From positions 153,360-217,359 of the forward strand of contig CAWFBT010000023.1 in NCBI GenBank assembly GCA_963814095.1: a DNA stretch of 64,000 nucleotides. Direction: 5' to 3'. Positions 1 through 7,099 of this stretch are shown one piece after another (positions within the stretch are counted from its first letter, which is position 1; each line of letters starts with the position of its first letter). Made by a program: the position numbers and the translations under genes. This DNA comes from JACVRW01 sp963814095 (GTDB lineage: Bacteria > Actinomycetota > Thermoleophilia > Solirubrobacterales > Thermoleophilaceae). The notes below the pieces were generated by a model. The model was not told the DNA's origin and did not search any database. It was given only the letters and a program-made list of their open reading frames with translations.

Positions 1-503
1 CGTTCGCGACGATCGAGGAGGTCGCGCGCGAGTCTGTCGGCGAGATCGATCAGATGGTGGGTGTGCTGCGCGAGCACGCGGCGCTCCCGCCGGGCGGCAG
101 CGAGGTCGAGCCGCCACCAGGGCTGGCGGCGTTCGACGGTCTCGTCGAGCGGCATCGCGCCGCCGGCCTGCGCGTTACGACCGAGATCAGCGGAGCGCGG
201 CGCCCACTGCCGCCGGGTCTCGACCGCGGCGCCTATCGGATCCTCCAGGAGGCGCTTACGAACGCGGCCCGCCACGGGGACGGCAGTGCCGAGGTGGAGC
301 TCGCGTACCGCCCCGATGCGCTCGAGGTCAGCGTCGGCAACCGGCTACCACGCGAGCGGGCGAATCCCGCGGCCGGTGGCGGGCACGGGGTCATCGGCAT
401 GCGCGAACGCGCAGCGCTGCTCGGCGGCAGCCTCGATGCGGGGCCCCGCGACGGGCGCTTCCAGCTACACGCACGGCTGCCGTTCTCGGGCAAGCCGGCA
501 TGA
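1..503 (+). CDS. Sensor histidine kinase, NarL/DesK type (C-terminal part only)
   Basis: The reading frame is open from base 3, so the gene begins before the window; about 166 residues are visible. What remains is the end of the dimerisation helix followed by an HATPase_c domain. The N-box reads YRILQEALTNAARHG and the G-box reads GHGVIGMRERAALLGG, both typical of the HisKA_3 (NarL/DesK/LiaS) class, in which the kinase binds ATP and passes phosphate to a LuxR-type response regulator. The stop codon overlaps the start of the next gene in an ATGA tetranucleotide, so kinase and regulator are translationally coupled and are very likely cognate. The sensory domain lies outside the window, so the signal is unknown. 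Confidence 0.9.
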   Translation, partial: FATIEEVARESVGEIDQMVGVLREHAALPPGGSEVEPPPGLAAFDGLVERHRAAGLRVTTEISGARRPLPPGLDRGAYRILQEALTNAARHGDGSAEVELAYRPDALEVSVGNRLPRERANPAAGGGHGVIGMRERAALLGGSLDAGPRDGRFQLHARLPFSGKPA

Positions 504-1162
504 CCCCGCGAGTGCGGGTGCTGATCGTCGACGACGACGCGCTGATGCGCGCCGGTCTGCGCGGTGTGCTCGCGAGTGACGAGGGAATCGAGCTCGTCGG
601 GGAGGCTGACGACGGGCGCCAGGCCGCCTACCGAACCCGGCTGCTCGAGCCCGACGTCGTCGTCATGGACGTCCGCATGCCGGATCTCGACGGCATCTCC
701 GCGACCCGGGAGGTGCTGGAGGCGTTCCCCGACGTGAAGGTCGTGATCCTGACCACCTTCGAGCAGGACGACTACATCTTCGGGGCGCTCAGCGCCGGCG
801 CGTCGGGCTTCCTCCTCAAGCGCACGCGGCCGGAGGAGCTGATCGCCGCGATACACACGATCGCCGCCGGCGACTCACTGCTGTCCCCGTCGGTCACGAG
901 CCGGGTGATCGAGCAGATGGCCGGCCTACCGGCCCCCGACGCGGCGCGCGACCCGCGCCTCGAGGAGCTGACCGCGCGCGAGCGGGAGGTGCTCGAGCAC
1001 GTCGCCCGCGGCCTGTCGAACGCCGAGATCGCCGCCGCGCTCGTGATCGAGGAGTCGACGGTCAAGACCCACGTCAAGCGCATCCTCGCCAAGCTCGCCG
1101 CGCGCGACCGCGTGCAGGCCGTCATCTTCGCGTACGAGACCGGGCTGATCCGGCCGGGCTGA
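500..1162 (+). CDS. LuxR/NarL-family response regulator
   Basis: A 220-residue DNA-binding response regulator. The receiver domain fills about residues 5-120, with acidic pocket residues D11-D13, the probable phospho-acceptor D57 in the motif VVMDVRMPDLDG, and the switch lysine in GFLLKR. The LuxR-type helix-turn-helix fills about residues 150-215 (LTAREREVLEHVARGLSNAEIA, then STVKTHVKRILAKL). It overlaps the upstream kinase gene by 4 bp and is its probable partner. Length and domain order are normal for the NarL family. The target genes cannot be told from sequence; the cupin gene downstream is separated by about 140 bp and may have its own promoter. Confidence 0.95.
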   Translation: MTPRVRVLIVDDDALMRAGLRGVLASDEGIELVGEADDGRQAAYRTRLLEPDVVVMDVRMPDLDGISATREVLEAFPDVKVVILTTFEQDDYIFGALSAGASGFLLKRTRPEELIAAIHTIAAGDSLLSPSVTSRVIEQMAGLPAPDAARDPRLEELTAREREVLEHVARGLSNAEIAAALVIEESTVKTHVKRILAKLAARDRVQAVIFAYETGLIRPG

Positions 1163-1302
1163 GGTCATCCTCGAGGGGGGTGTCGAAATCACCCTCGCGA
1201 GTGACACAGGATCGGCCGCCGAGACGACGACAGAAAGGCGGCGCGGATTCAGGCTGTCCAGGCATCACGAAGCCACTCCGAAACGGACGAAAGGACAGCC
1301 AC

Positions 1303-1857
1303 ATGATTCGCAAGGGAGACCGTCTCGAGAACCCCGTCACCGGCGAGATTCTCATCTTCCACAAGACCTCAGAGGAGACGGACGCCGAGGCCGTCCTCGT
1401 CGAGACGATCGTGAGCCCCGACGGCTGCGTCGCGGCGGCCCACGTTCATCCGCATCAGAGCGAGCGCTTCGAGGTGCTCGACGGCCAGGTCGGCTTCAAG
1501 GCTGGGCGCGAGGAGATCGTCGCCGGGCCCGGCGAGGTCGTGACAGTCGAGCCCGGCACGCCGCATCGCTTCTGGAACGCCGGCGACACCGACGCCCGCT
1601 TCCTGTGCGAGGTGAGCCCCGCGCTCGAGTTCGAGTCGCTGATCGAGACGATGTTCACGCTCGCCGCAGACGGCAAGACGAACCGCAAGGGCATGCCCAA
1701 CCCGTTCCGGCTGGCCGTGATCGCGCGCGCACACTTCGACACGGTGCGGCTGCCGAAGGTGCCGGCCTGGATGCAGCGCGCGGCGCTCGCGACGGGCGCC
1801 TCGCTCGGCCGGCTCATGGGCTACCAGCCCACCTCGGGCCCCCCGGCGTACGCCTGA
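1303..1857 (+). CDS. Cupin-domain protein
   Basis: A 184-residue single-domain cupin. The first cupin motif is visible as HVHPHQSERFEVLDG (metal-binding His and Glu positions), and the second as PGTPHRFWN. The C-terminal 60 residues, with a PNPFRLAVIARAH segment, resemble the tail seen in small actinobacterial cupins of unknown substrate. The frame is open from 1180, but the ATG at 1303 is preceded by AAAGGA at a good distance and begins exactly at the conserved MIRKGD N-terminus, so I chose it. A strong hairpin terminator follows. No substrate can be assigned; cupins may be isomerases, dioxygenases or sugar-binding proteins. Confidence 0.82.
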   Translation: MIRKGDRLENPVTGEILIFHKTSEETDAEAVLVETIVSPDGCVAAAHVHPHQSERFEVLDGQVGFKAGREEIVAGPGEVVTVEPGTPHRFWNAGDTDARFLCEVSPALEFESLIETMFTLAADGKTNRKGMPNPFRLAVIARAHFDTVRLPKVPAWMQRAALATGASLGRLMGYQPTSGPPAYA

Positions 1858-1863
1858 GACGAG

Positions 1864-1894
1864 AGCGAGCCGGGCCTAGAGCCCGGCTCGCTTT
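1864..1894. terminator. Convergent hairpin terminator with a stop codon in its loop
   Basis: Perfect 12-bp inverted repeat: AGCGAGCCGGGC at 1864-1875 and GCCCGGCTCGCT at 1881-1892, with loop CTAGA and a short T tract after it. It lies between the cupin gene and the convergent epimerase gene. The stop codon of the epimerase gene (reverse-strand TAG, 1876-1878) lies in the loop, and the last residues of that protein are encoded in the right arm. It probably ends transcription of the cupin gene and perhaps of both genes. Confidence 0.75.
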
Positions 1895-2931
1895 CCCACG
1901 CCGGTCAGGAGCTCGCGCACCCGTAGCGGGCCGCCGCTGCCGGGCGCGAGCGGCGGCGTCTCGATGCCGGCCCCCTCGCGAATCCCCTCGAGCAGCTCCA
2001 TGAGCGCCTCGCGCGCATCGCGGAACGGCTCCCAGCCGAGCTCCTCGCGCGCCCTGGTCACGTCCATCAGGGGCACGGCGAGCGCCATGTCGACCCAGCC
2101 GGGCTCCGTCGGCTGCAGGCGCAGCTTGAAGCTGAGCGAGGCGCCTGCCCTCAGCACCCTCGCCGGGACCGGCACGGGACGCGCCCCCAGCAGCTCGCCG
2201 AGTACCGCGGCGTCGATCACGGGCTCGGATGCGATGTTGAAGGCCCCGCGGGCATCCGAGAGCGCCGCGAGCCGGTAGGCCTCGCCCACGTCGTAGGAGT
2301 GAACGGCCTGGAAGCAGAGCCGGTCTGTCCGCGGGACGACCGGGATCAGGCCGCGCCGCACCAGCGGGCTCGGCAGCAGCGGCCCCGCGAACAGCCGTCG
2401 GATCCCCGATGCCGCCTCGCGCTTGAAGATGAGCGCAGGACGCAGGCGGACGATCCGGATCGAGGGGTGCTCATGCTCGAAGCGATCGAGGATGCGCTCG
2501 ACCTCTGCCTTGTGGCGCGAGTAGAAGGACGACTCGATGCCGCCCGTCGGCCAGCTCTCGTCGACGCGACGGTCCTTGGGCCCAGGCGAATAGGCGCCCA
2601 CCGAGGATGCGTAGACGAGGGCGGGGACGCCCGCCTCGGCCACCGCCTCCAAGACACGCTCACTGCCGTCCACGTTCGTCGCCCGCAGCGTGGCCAGGTC
2701 GCGGCCGGGCTGGATCAGCCAGGCGAGGTCGATCACGACGTCGGCGCCGCGGAAGAACGACGTGAGCTCGTCCCGCGAGACGTCCGCCTGTGCCCAGTCC
2801 GTCTTCGGCTCGTAGAGCTCGGGCAGGCGGCGCGCGATGCCGAGGATCGAGTCGACCGCGGGGTCGCGGCTCAGTGAGCGCAGCACGCTCGTGCCCGCGT
2901 TTCCAGATGCTCCGACGACGACGATCTTCAT
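1876..2931 (-). CDS. NAD(P)-dependent epimerase/dehydratase family protein (extended SDR)
   Basis: A 351-residue extended short-chain dehydrogenase/reductase. The nucleotide-binding motif GASGNAG is at residues 7-13, the active-site serine region reads YASSVGAYSPG, and the catalytic pair is in YSRHK (Y-x3-K). The family acts on nucleotide sugars, sterols or other alcohol/ketone substrates, and nothing visible fixes the substrate here. It starts at ATG 2931, divergent from the cobalamin-binding gene with about 100 bp between them, and ends inside a terminator hairpin shared with the cupin gene. Confidence 0.85.
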   Translation of the reverse strand: MKIVVVGASGNAGTSVLRSLSRDPAVDSILGIARRLPELYEPKTDWAQADVSRDELTSFFRGADVVIDLAWLIQPGRDLATLRATNVDGSERVLEAVAEAGVPALVYASSVGAYSPGPKDRRVDESWPTGGIESSFYSRHKAEVERILDRFEHEHPSIRIVRLRPALIFKREAASGIRRLFAGPLLPSPLVRRGLIPVVPRTDRLCFQAVHSYDVGEAYRLAALSDARGAFNIASEPVIDAAVLGELLGARPVPVPARVLRAGASLSFKLRLQPTEPGWVDMALAVPLMDVTRAREELGWEPFRDAREALMELLEGIREGAGIETPPLAPGSGGPLRVRELLTGVGKRAGL

Positions 2932-3029
2932 GCGGCGCGGCTACCCGGCGGCCGTCGGCAAAAACCGCCGGCACGCGCCCAGCGCCCGGCGGCTGGCGAG
3001 AGCGGGGACGGAGGCGTAGCGTTTGACCA

Positions 3030-3707
3030 TTGGAACGCCACGACGAGTTCCACAAGCGGATGCTTGCCGAGTCGCTCTCGGAGCAGTTCGGCCTGGCGCT
3101 GGTGGCGGGCGACGCGCGAGCGGCCGAGGAGGTCGCCCGCGAGGCGCTCGACATGTCCCTGGGCGAGGGCATGCTCTACGACCTCGTGGTCGGGCCGGCG
3201 ATGCATCGCATCGGCCGGCTCTGGGCCGCGGGTGAGATAGGCGTCGGGCACGAGCACCTGGCCACCCAGATCGCCACCCGGGTGCTCGTGCTCGCGCATG
3301 AGGCCGCCGATGTGGCGACCCACCGCGCCGAGCATCGGGCGATGCTGGCGGCGGTCGAGGGCGAGCAGCACGTGGTCGCCCTCGACATGGGCGCCAAGCT
3401 GCTCGAGTCGGCGGGCTATGAGGTGCTCACGCTCGGCGCCAACGTGCCGACGAGCGAGCTACCGGATGTGATCGCGGACCACAGCCCGGCGCTGGTTGCG
3501 CTCTCCGCGACCATGGCGGAGGCGGGGACGCACGTGCCCGCGGCTGTCGACGCCATCACCGAGGCCGACAACCGCATCGGCCTGATCATCGGCGGCACGA
3601 GCGTCCCGCCCGCCCTTCTGCCCGACCCGCGCGTGATCGTCGAGCGGAGCGTCGCCGGCATAGTCGACGCCGCCGACCGGCTCGTCCGGCGCGCCGGGCT
3701 GAACTAG
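3030..3707 (+). CDS. Stand-alone cobalamin-binding protein with CarH-like photosensor signature
   Basis: A 225-residue protein made of a B12-binding helical cap domain (about residues 10-95) and a Rossmann-like B12-binding domain (about 105-220). The helical part carries W65-x9-E75-H76, the Wx9EH signature of the adenosylcobalamin photoreceptor CarH. The lower-ligand motif is E112-x-H114-x-x-A117, with the axial His present and the usual Gly replaced by Ala. LGANVPTSEL and IIGGTSVPP are typical B12-fold loops. There is no MerR-type DNA-binding domain: the frame closes at a TGA at 3024, just before the TTG at 3030. ATG 3060 is an alternative start. It may sense light or cobalamin through a partner protein; a corrinoid-carrier role is the alternative. 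Confidence 0.8.
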   Translation: MERHDEFHKRMLAESLSEQFGLALVAGDARAAEEVAREALDMSLGEGMLYDLVVGPAMHRIGRLWAAGEIGVGHEHLATQIATRVLVLAHEAADVATHRAEHRAMLAAVEGEQHVVALDMGAKLLESAGYEVLTLGANVPTSELPDVIADHSPALVALSATMAEAGTHVPAAVDAITEADNRIGLIIGGTSVPPALLPDPRVIVERSVAGIVDAADRLVRRAGLN

Positions 3708-4213
3708 CTGCCGGGGACCTCGGCCCCCGACGGCAGCCCAGCCGCGACGTACTTGTCGTAGAGCTCGCGCCATTCGGGCGTGGCCCCGGTGCCGGGTGCC
3801 TCGGCCGACTCCCCGGCCAACAGCCGGTCGAGCTCGGCGAGGCACATCTCCCAGCCGGCCGCGTCGCGAGCGGCCTGGATCCGCTCGCTCAGGAAGTGCG
3901 TGAAGAGCAGCCGGCAGCCGTCGACCGCGGGCTCGAGCTCGAAGCGCAGCTGCTCGCCGCCCCAGTCGAACGCGAACAGGCGCGGCGGGTCGAGCTCGGT
4001 GACCTCGCCCTCGGTCGGCGGCGCGTCGGGATCGTCGAACCGGAACGACATCGCTCCGCCGACCCGCTGCTCGTAATCGACCGCGGCCGGGAACCAGTGG
4101 TGGATCTCGGCGGGGTCCGTGATCGCTCGCCAGACCTTCTCGACCGGGTGCGAGAGCGAGCGCTCGAAGCGCAGGGCCGGGCGGCCGTCGAGCTCGAGGT
4201 AGGTGCCGTTCAT
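3704..4213 (-). CDS. SRPBCC/AHSA1-like domain protein
   Basis: A 169-residue START-like protein of the activator-of-Hsp90-ATPase-homologue (AHSA1) family. The N-terminal hallmark is seen as LSHPVEKVWRAITDPAEIHHWFP, followed by the beta-rich core and a long C-terminal helix. The family binds hydrophobic ligands, and members paired with ArsR regulators are common but poorly characterised. It starts 4 bp inside the end of the ArsR gene (ATGA overlap), so the two form an operon. Its stop shares the CTAG tetranucleotide 3704-3707 with the stop of the convergent cobalamin-binding gene. Confidence 0.85.
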   Translation of the reverse strand: MNGTYLELDGRPALRFERSLSHPVEKVWRAITDPAEIHHWFPAAVDYEQRVGGAMSFRFDDPDAPPTEGEVTELDPPRLFAFDWGGEQLRFELEPAVDGCRLLFTHFLSERIQAARDAAGWEMCLAELDRLLAGESAEAPGTGATPEWRELYDKYVAAGLPSGAEVPGS

Positions 4214-4521
4214 CGTTCGCCGTTCCTTTCGTCCAGGTGCCTTTCGAGGGAGTCGAGGCTGCGCGACCAGAGCCGCCGGTAGGGGGCGAGCCAGGCGTCA
4301 AGCTCGGCGAGCGGTTCCGGGCGCACCCGGTAGAGCCGCCGCTGGGCGTCCGCGCGCGCGCCGACCAGCCCGACCTCGCGCAGCACGCGCAGGTGCTTGG
4401 ACACGGCGGGCTGGCTCATGTCGAGCCGCTCGACCAGGTCGCTCACCGGGCGCTCGCCTTCGCGCAGCAGGTCGAGGATCTGCCGGCGCGTGGGCTGTGC
4501 AAGGGCCTCGACCGCGGTCAT
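4210..4521 (-). CDS. ArsR-family transcriptional regulator
   Basis: A 103-residue winged-helix repressor of the ArsR/SmtB fold: ALAQPTRRQILDLLREGERPVSDLVERLDMSQPAVSKHLRVLREVGLV, with the recognition helix around SQPAVSKHLRVL. No metal-binding cysteine pair (CxC) is present, so this is the non-metal ArsR type that is usually found with an SRPBCC protein, as here. A possible -10 element (TATATT on the reverse strand, about 4528-4533) sits so close to the ATG that the mRNA may be leaderless. It probably controls its own operon and perhaps the divergent NTF2-like gene. Confidence 0.88.
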   Translation of the reverse strand: MTAVEALAQPTRRQILDLLREGERPVSDLVERLDMSQPAVSKHLRVLREVGLVGARADAQRRLYRVRPEPLAELDAWLAPYRRLWSRSLDSLERHLDERNGER

Positions 4522-4555
4522 GGAGTTAATATAACCAATGAGGCATATACGTCAA

Positions 4556-4576
4556 CCTCAGCCTCGTATGCTGAGG
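4556..4576 (+). promoter_or_regulatory. Inverted repeat over the ribosome-binding region of the NTF2-like gene
   Basis: Perfect 7-bp arms, CCTCAGC at 4556-4562 and GCTGAGG at 4570-4576, with a 7-nt loop. The right arm contains the probable ribosome-binding site GAGGG of the gene starting at 4580. It could be an operator for the neighbouring ArsR protein or an RNA hairpin that limits translation. Confidence 0.45.
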
Positions 4577-4579
4577 GCG

Positions 4580-5014
4580 ATGTCCAACACGACTCTCCTG
4601 CTGGCCGGCTACGACGCCTGGAACCGCGGCGACCGCGACGCCTGGCTCGCGCTGCTCGACCCGGAGATCGAGATCGAGACGTCGGGCGTCTTCCCGGACC
4701 TCGCGCCTGAGTACCGCGGACGCGAGCGCGCCGCCAAGTTCTGGAGCCAGATGCTCGAGCCCTGGGACGAGTTCCACATCGAGGTCGAGCGGATCGAGGA
4801 GGAGGGCGACGTCGTCGCCGCGGGCATCCGCTTCCGCGCGCGCGGGGAGGACAGCGGCGTCGAGGTCGACATGCGCTTCGGCAACGGGATCCGCGTGCGC
4901 GACGGCCTGGCCGTCCAGTTGCTCAACCGCCGCACCTTCGAGGAGGCCTTCGAGGCGCTGCGGGCGAGCGCCCGGGAGCGGGCCGCCGCCGAGAGCTCGA
5001 AGGCGGCCCGCTGA
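4580..5014 (+). CDS. SnoaL/NTF2-like protein
   Basis: A 144-residue protein with the NTF2/SnoaL-like cone fold: YDAWNRGDRDAWLALLDPEIEIETSG, then EYRGRERAAKFW, then VRDGLAVQLLNRRTFEEAFEAL. Such proteins include polyketide cyclases, ketosteroid-isomerase-like enzymes and many of unknown function; no catalytic set can be assigned here. The frame is open from 4538, but ATG 4580 is preceded by GAGGG at about 6 bp and begins at the usual N-terminus; ATG 4568 is an alternative. It diverges from the ArsR operon. Two more NTF2-like genes lie in the window, at 41621 and 56413. Confidence 0.8.
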   Translation: MSNTTLLLAGYDAWNRGDRDAWLALLDPEIEIETSGVFPDLAPEYRGRERAAKFWSQMLEPWDEFHIEVERIEEEGDVVAAGIRFRARGEDSGVEVDMRFGNGIRVRDGLAVQLLNRRTFEEAFEALRASARERAAAESSKAAR

Positions 5015-5027
5015 CCCGGCGAGCTCG

Positions 5028-5570
5028 TCAGGCCGCAGCCCAGGCGTAGCCCTCGAAGGCTGCGTCGACCGGGGTTCCGGCGACGCCCGCGGCGAAGTTG
5101 GCCATTGTCGTGTACGCCACCTGAGTCACGACCTCGAGCGCCTGCTCGGCCGAGTAGCCGGCAGCGAGCAGGTCGTGGGCGGCCACGCGGCCGTGACTCT
5201 GCAGCAGCTCCGCGGTGAAGGCGTGCAGGGCCTCGCGGCGGGCGTCCGCCAGGGTCCTGCCCTCGCGCAGGGCTGCGATCTCGTCGGGGGCAAGGCCCGC
5301 GCGCTCGGCGAAGGTCGAGTGCGCCGCCATCGAATAGGCGCTGCCGTTCTCACGGCTGACCGTGAGCCCGACGATCTCGCGCTCCGCCGGCGTCAGTGCG
5401 CTTCGGCGCAGCCCCGACTGCATCGCGACGAAGCCCCCGAGCGCCACGGGCGAGCCCGCGATCGTCCCAGCCAGGTTTGGGATGAAGCCGACGTTCTGCT
5501 CGAGCGCCGCCAGGGCGTCGCGGGATCCCTCGGGCGCCGAGTCCGCTGTGTGAATGGTGAATTCGCTCAT
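5028..5570 (-). CDS. Carboxymuconolactone decarboxylase/AhpD-like protein lacking the CxxC pair
   Basis: A 180-residue all-helical protein of the carboxymuconolactone decarboxylase (CMD/AhpD) superfamily: NVGFIPNLAGTIAGSP at the start, LTPAEREIVGLTVSREN before the active-site helix, and a repeat-like C-terminal half. In peroxidase-type members the helix carries Cys-x-x-Cys followed by a conserved His. Here the positions read S77-A-Y-S80 with H84 kept (codons AGC and TCG), so both redox cysteines are serines. Thiol peroxidase activity is therefore unlikely. It diverges from the XRE regulator gene at 5659, which may control it. Confidence 0.82.
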   Translation of the reverse strand: MSEFTIHTADSAPEGSRDALAALEQNVGFIPNLAGTIAGSPVALGGFVAMQSGLRRSALTPAEREIVGLTVSRENGSAYSMAAHSTFAERAGLAPDEIAALREGRTLADARREALHAFTAELLQSHGRVAAHDLLAAGYSAEQALEVVTQVAYTTMANFAAGVAGTPVDAAFEGYAWAAA

Positions 5571-5658
5571 GGCTCACAGCGTGCGCGGCGCGTGGCCGCA
5601 TCTCAATTCCCTCCGAGAGAAGTGCCGCGCGCCCCGGGCGCCCGTACAGTCCTCGTCC

Positions 5659-6435
5659 ATGGCCACGAGTCCGGTCGGGACGCTGCTCCAGCACTGGCGC
5701 CAGGAGCGGCGGATGAGCCAGCTCGCGCTGTCGACGGAGGCCGGCGTCACACCTCGCCACGTCAGCTTCGTGGAGAGCGGGCGCGCCAACCCGAGCCGCG
5801 AGATGGTGCTGACCCTGGCACGCGCCCTCGACGTGCCGCTCCGCGAGCGCAACCAGATGCTGCTGGCCGCCGGCTTCGCGCCGCTCTACCGCGAGACGGG
5901 CCTCGATGCGGAGGAGCTGGGGCAGGTGCGCGCAGCGCTCGACACCATGCTCGCCCACCACGAGCCCTTCCCGGCGGTCGTGATGAATCGGCACTGGAAC
6001 GTGATGATGGCCAACGCCCCCGCCGAGGCGATGTTCGCGTTCCTGCTCGGCGGCGAGGACGGCGGCGACCCTCCCAACGTCGTGCGGCTCATGTTCGGGC
6101 CGCTGCGCCCGCACGTGCAGAACTGGGAGCAGACCGGCGAGGCGCTCGTCCAGCGCGTCCACCGCGAGGCCGTGGGCGGCATTCCGGACCCCCAGACCGT
6201 GCGGCTGCTCGACGAGGTGCTTGCGCTCCCCGGCATCCCCGCCGCATGGCGGAGGCCGGACTTCAGCGCCGGCGCGCTGCCGATCCTGCCTGTCGAGTTC
6301 GCGCGCGGGGGTGTCGAGGTGAGCTACTTCTCGCTGGTCACCACGGTCGGGACGCCGCAGGACGTGACGCTGCAGGAGCTCAGGGTCGAGGCGTTCTTCC
6401 CGGCCGATGAGCGGACCGGCGCCCATCGCTGGTGA
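5659..6435 (+). CDS. XRE-family regulator with MmyB-like ligand-binding domain
   Basis: A 258-residue regulator. Residues 1-65 form a Cro/C1-type helix-turn-helix (LLQHWRQERRMSQLALSTEAGVT, then FVESGRANPSREMV). The remainder matches the MmyB-like ligand-binding domain (MNRHWNVMMANAPAEAMF, LMFGPLRPHVQNW, VEVSYFSLVTTVGTPQDVTLQELRVEAFFPADE), a PAS-like fold reported to bind fatty acids in some members. ATG 5659 was chosen because it begins directly at the domain; the upstream frame to 5554 reads through the promoter. It diverges from the AhpD-like gene and ends 56 bp inside the convergent TetR gene. Confidence 0.88.
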   Translation: MATSPVGTLLQHWRQERRMSQLALSTEAGVTPRHVSFVESGRANPSREMVLTLARALDVPLRERNQMLLAAGFAPLYRETGLDAEELGQVRAALDTMLAHHEPFPAVVMNRHWNVMMANAPAEAMFAFLLGGEDGGDPPNVVRLMFGPLRPHVQNWEQTGEALVQRVHREAVGGIPDPQTVRLLDEVLALPGIPAAWRRPDFSAGALPILPVEFARGGVEVSYFSLVTTVGTPQDVTLQELRVEAFFPADERTGAHRW

Positions 6436-7051
6436 ACTCGCTGCCGTAGGCGCCGAGCAGCATGTCGCAGTAGCCGTCGGCGATCTGCTCGGGTGTGAGG
6501 CGGCCGCGCGGGCGCAGCCAGGTCGATGTGTAGTTGACCATCCCGAGCAGCGCGCGCAGCGTGAGCGCGCGATCGGGGAAGCTGAGCGCGCCCTCACGCT
6601 CGCAGTCCTGGAGGAGGCCATCGAGGATCAGCTCGAACTCCTTGCGCTGCCGGCGGACGGTGCGCCACTGAGGGTCGTGCTCGATCAGGTGGCGCTCCTG
6701 CTGGAAGACCGTCATGTGGTGGCGGTGGCGGGCGATGTGCTCGAGCCAGGCGCGCAGCAGCGCCCGGAGCCGCTCGATTGCCGGCTCGTCCGACTCGACG
6801 ATCGCGCGCGCCTCGGCGAGCAGCGGCTCCATCAGCTCGTCGCAGATGCGGAAGAGCAGCTGCTTCTTGCTGCCGATGTAGTGGTAGAGGCCGCCCGCCG
6901 CCAGGCCGGTGGCCTCGCTCAGGTCCGTCATCGAGGTGGCCGTGAAGCCGCGCTCGGCGAACAGCTCGGCGGAGATCTCGACCACCCGCTCCTGGCGGCG
7001 CTCGTAGCGCTCGCGTAAGGCCGGCCGGGTGGGGGAGGGTGCGGACGCCAT
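6380..7051 (-). CDS. TetR-family regulator of the adjacent leucine-type operon
   Basis: A 223-residue TetR/AcrR protein. The N-terminal helix-turn-helix spans about residues 18-62 (RVVEISAELFAERGFTATSMTDLSEATGLAAGGLYHYIGSKKQLL), followed by an all-helical ligand domain. It is divergent from the acyl-CoA dehydrogenase gene at 7100, and the 48 bp between them hold an inverted repeat beginning at the base after its start codon. The likely role is repression of itself and of the dehydrogenase-carboxylase operon, relieved by an acyl-CoA; that is inference from layout. Its 3' end overlaps the XRE gene by 56 bp. Confidence 0.9.
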   Translation of the reverse strand: MASAPSPTRPALRERYERRQERVVEISAELFAERGFTATSMTDLSEATGLAAGGLYHYIGSKKQLLFRICDELMEPLLAEARAIVESDEPAIERLRALLRAWLEHIARHRHHMTVFQQERHLIEHDPQWRTVRRQRKEFELILDGLLQDCEREGALSFPDRALTLRALLGMVNYTSTWLRPRGRLTPEQIADGYCDMLLGAYGSEFTSDGRRSAHRPGRTPRP

Positions 7052-7078
7052 TTAGAACGTTCACTCTAACTTAGAACG
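7052..7078. promoter_or_regulatory. Candidate TetR operator between divergent genes
   Basis: TTAGA at 7052-7056 and TCTAA at 7065-7069 form a perfect inverted repeat of 18 bp overall, with the inner palindrome GAACGTTC (7055-7062). The motif TTAGAACG occurs twice, at 7052-7059 and 7071-7078. The site directly abuts the TetR start codon and lies just before the dehydrogenase promoter region. Confidence 0.7.
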
Positions 7079-7099
7079 ATTATTCGGTATTCTTCGTCG

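Noticed and set aside
1163..1302. Riboswitch or structured leader before the cupin gene
   Set aside because: Short GGGTG/CACCC and TGTC/GACA repeats are present, but no known riboswitch pattern could be recognised.
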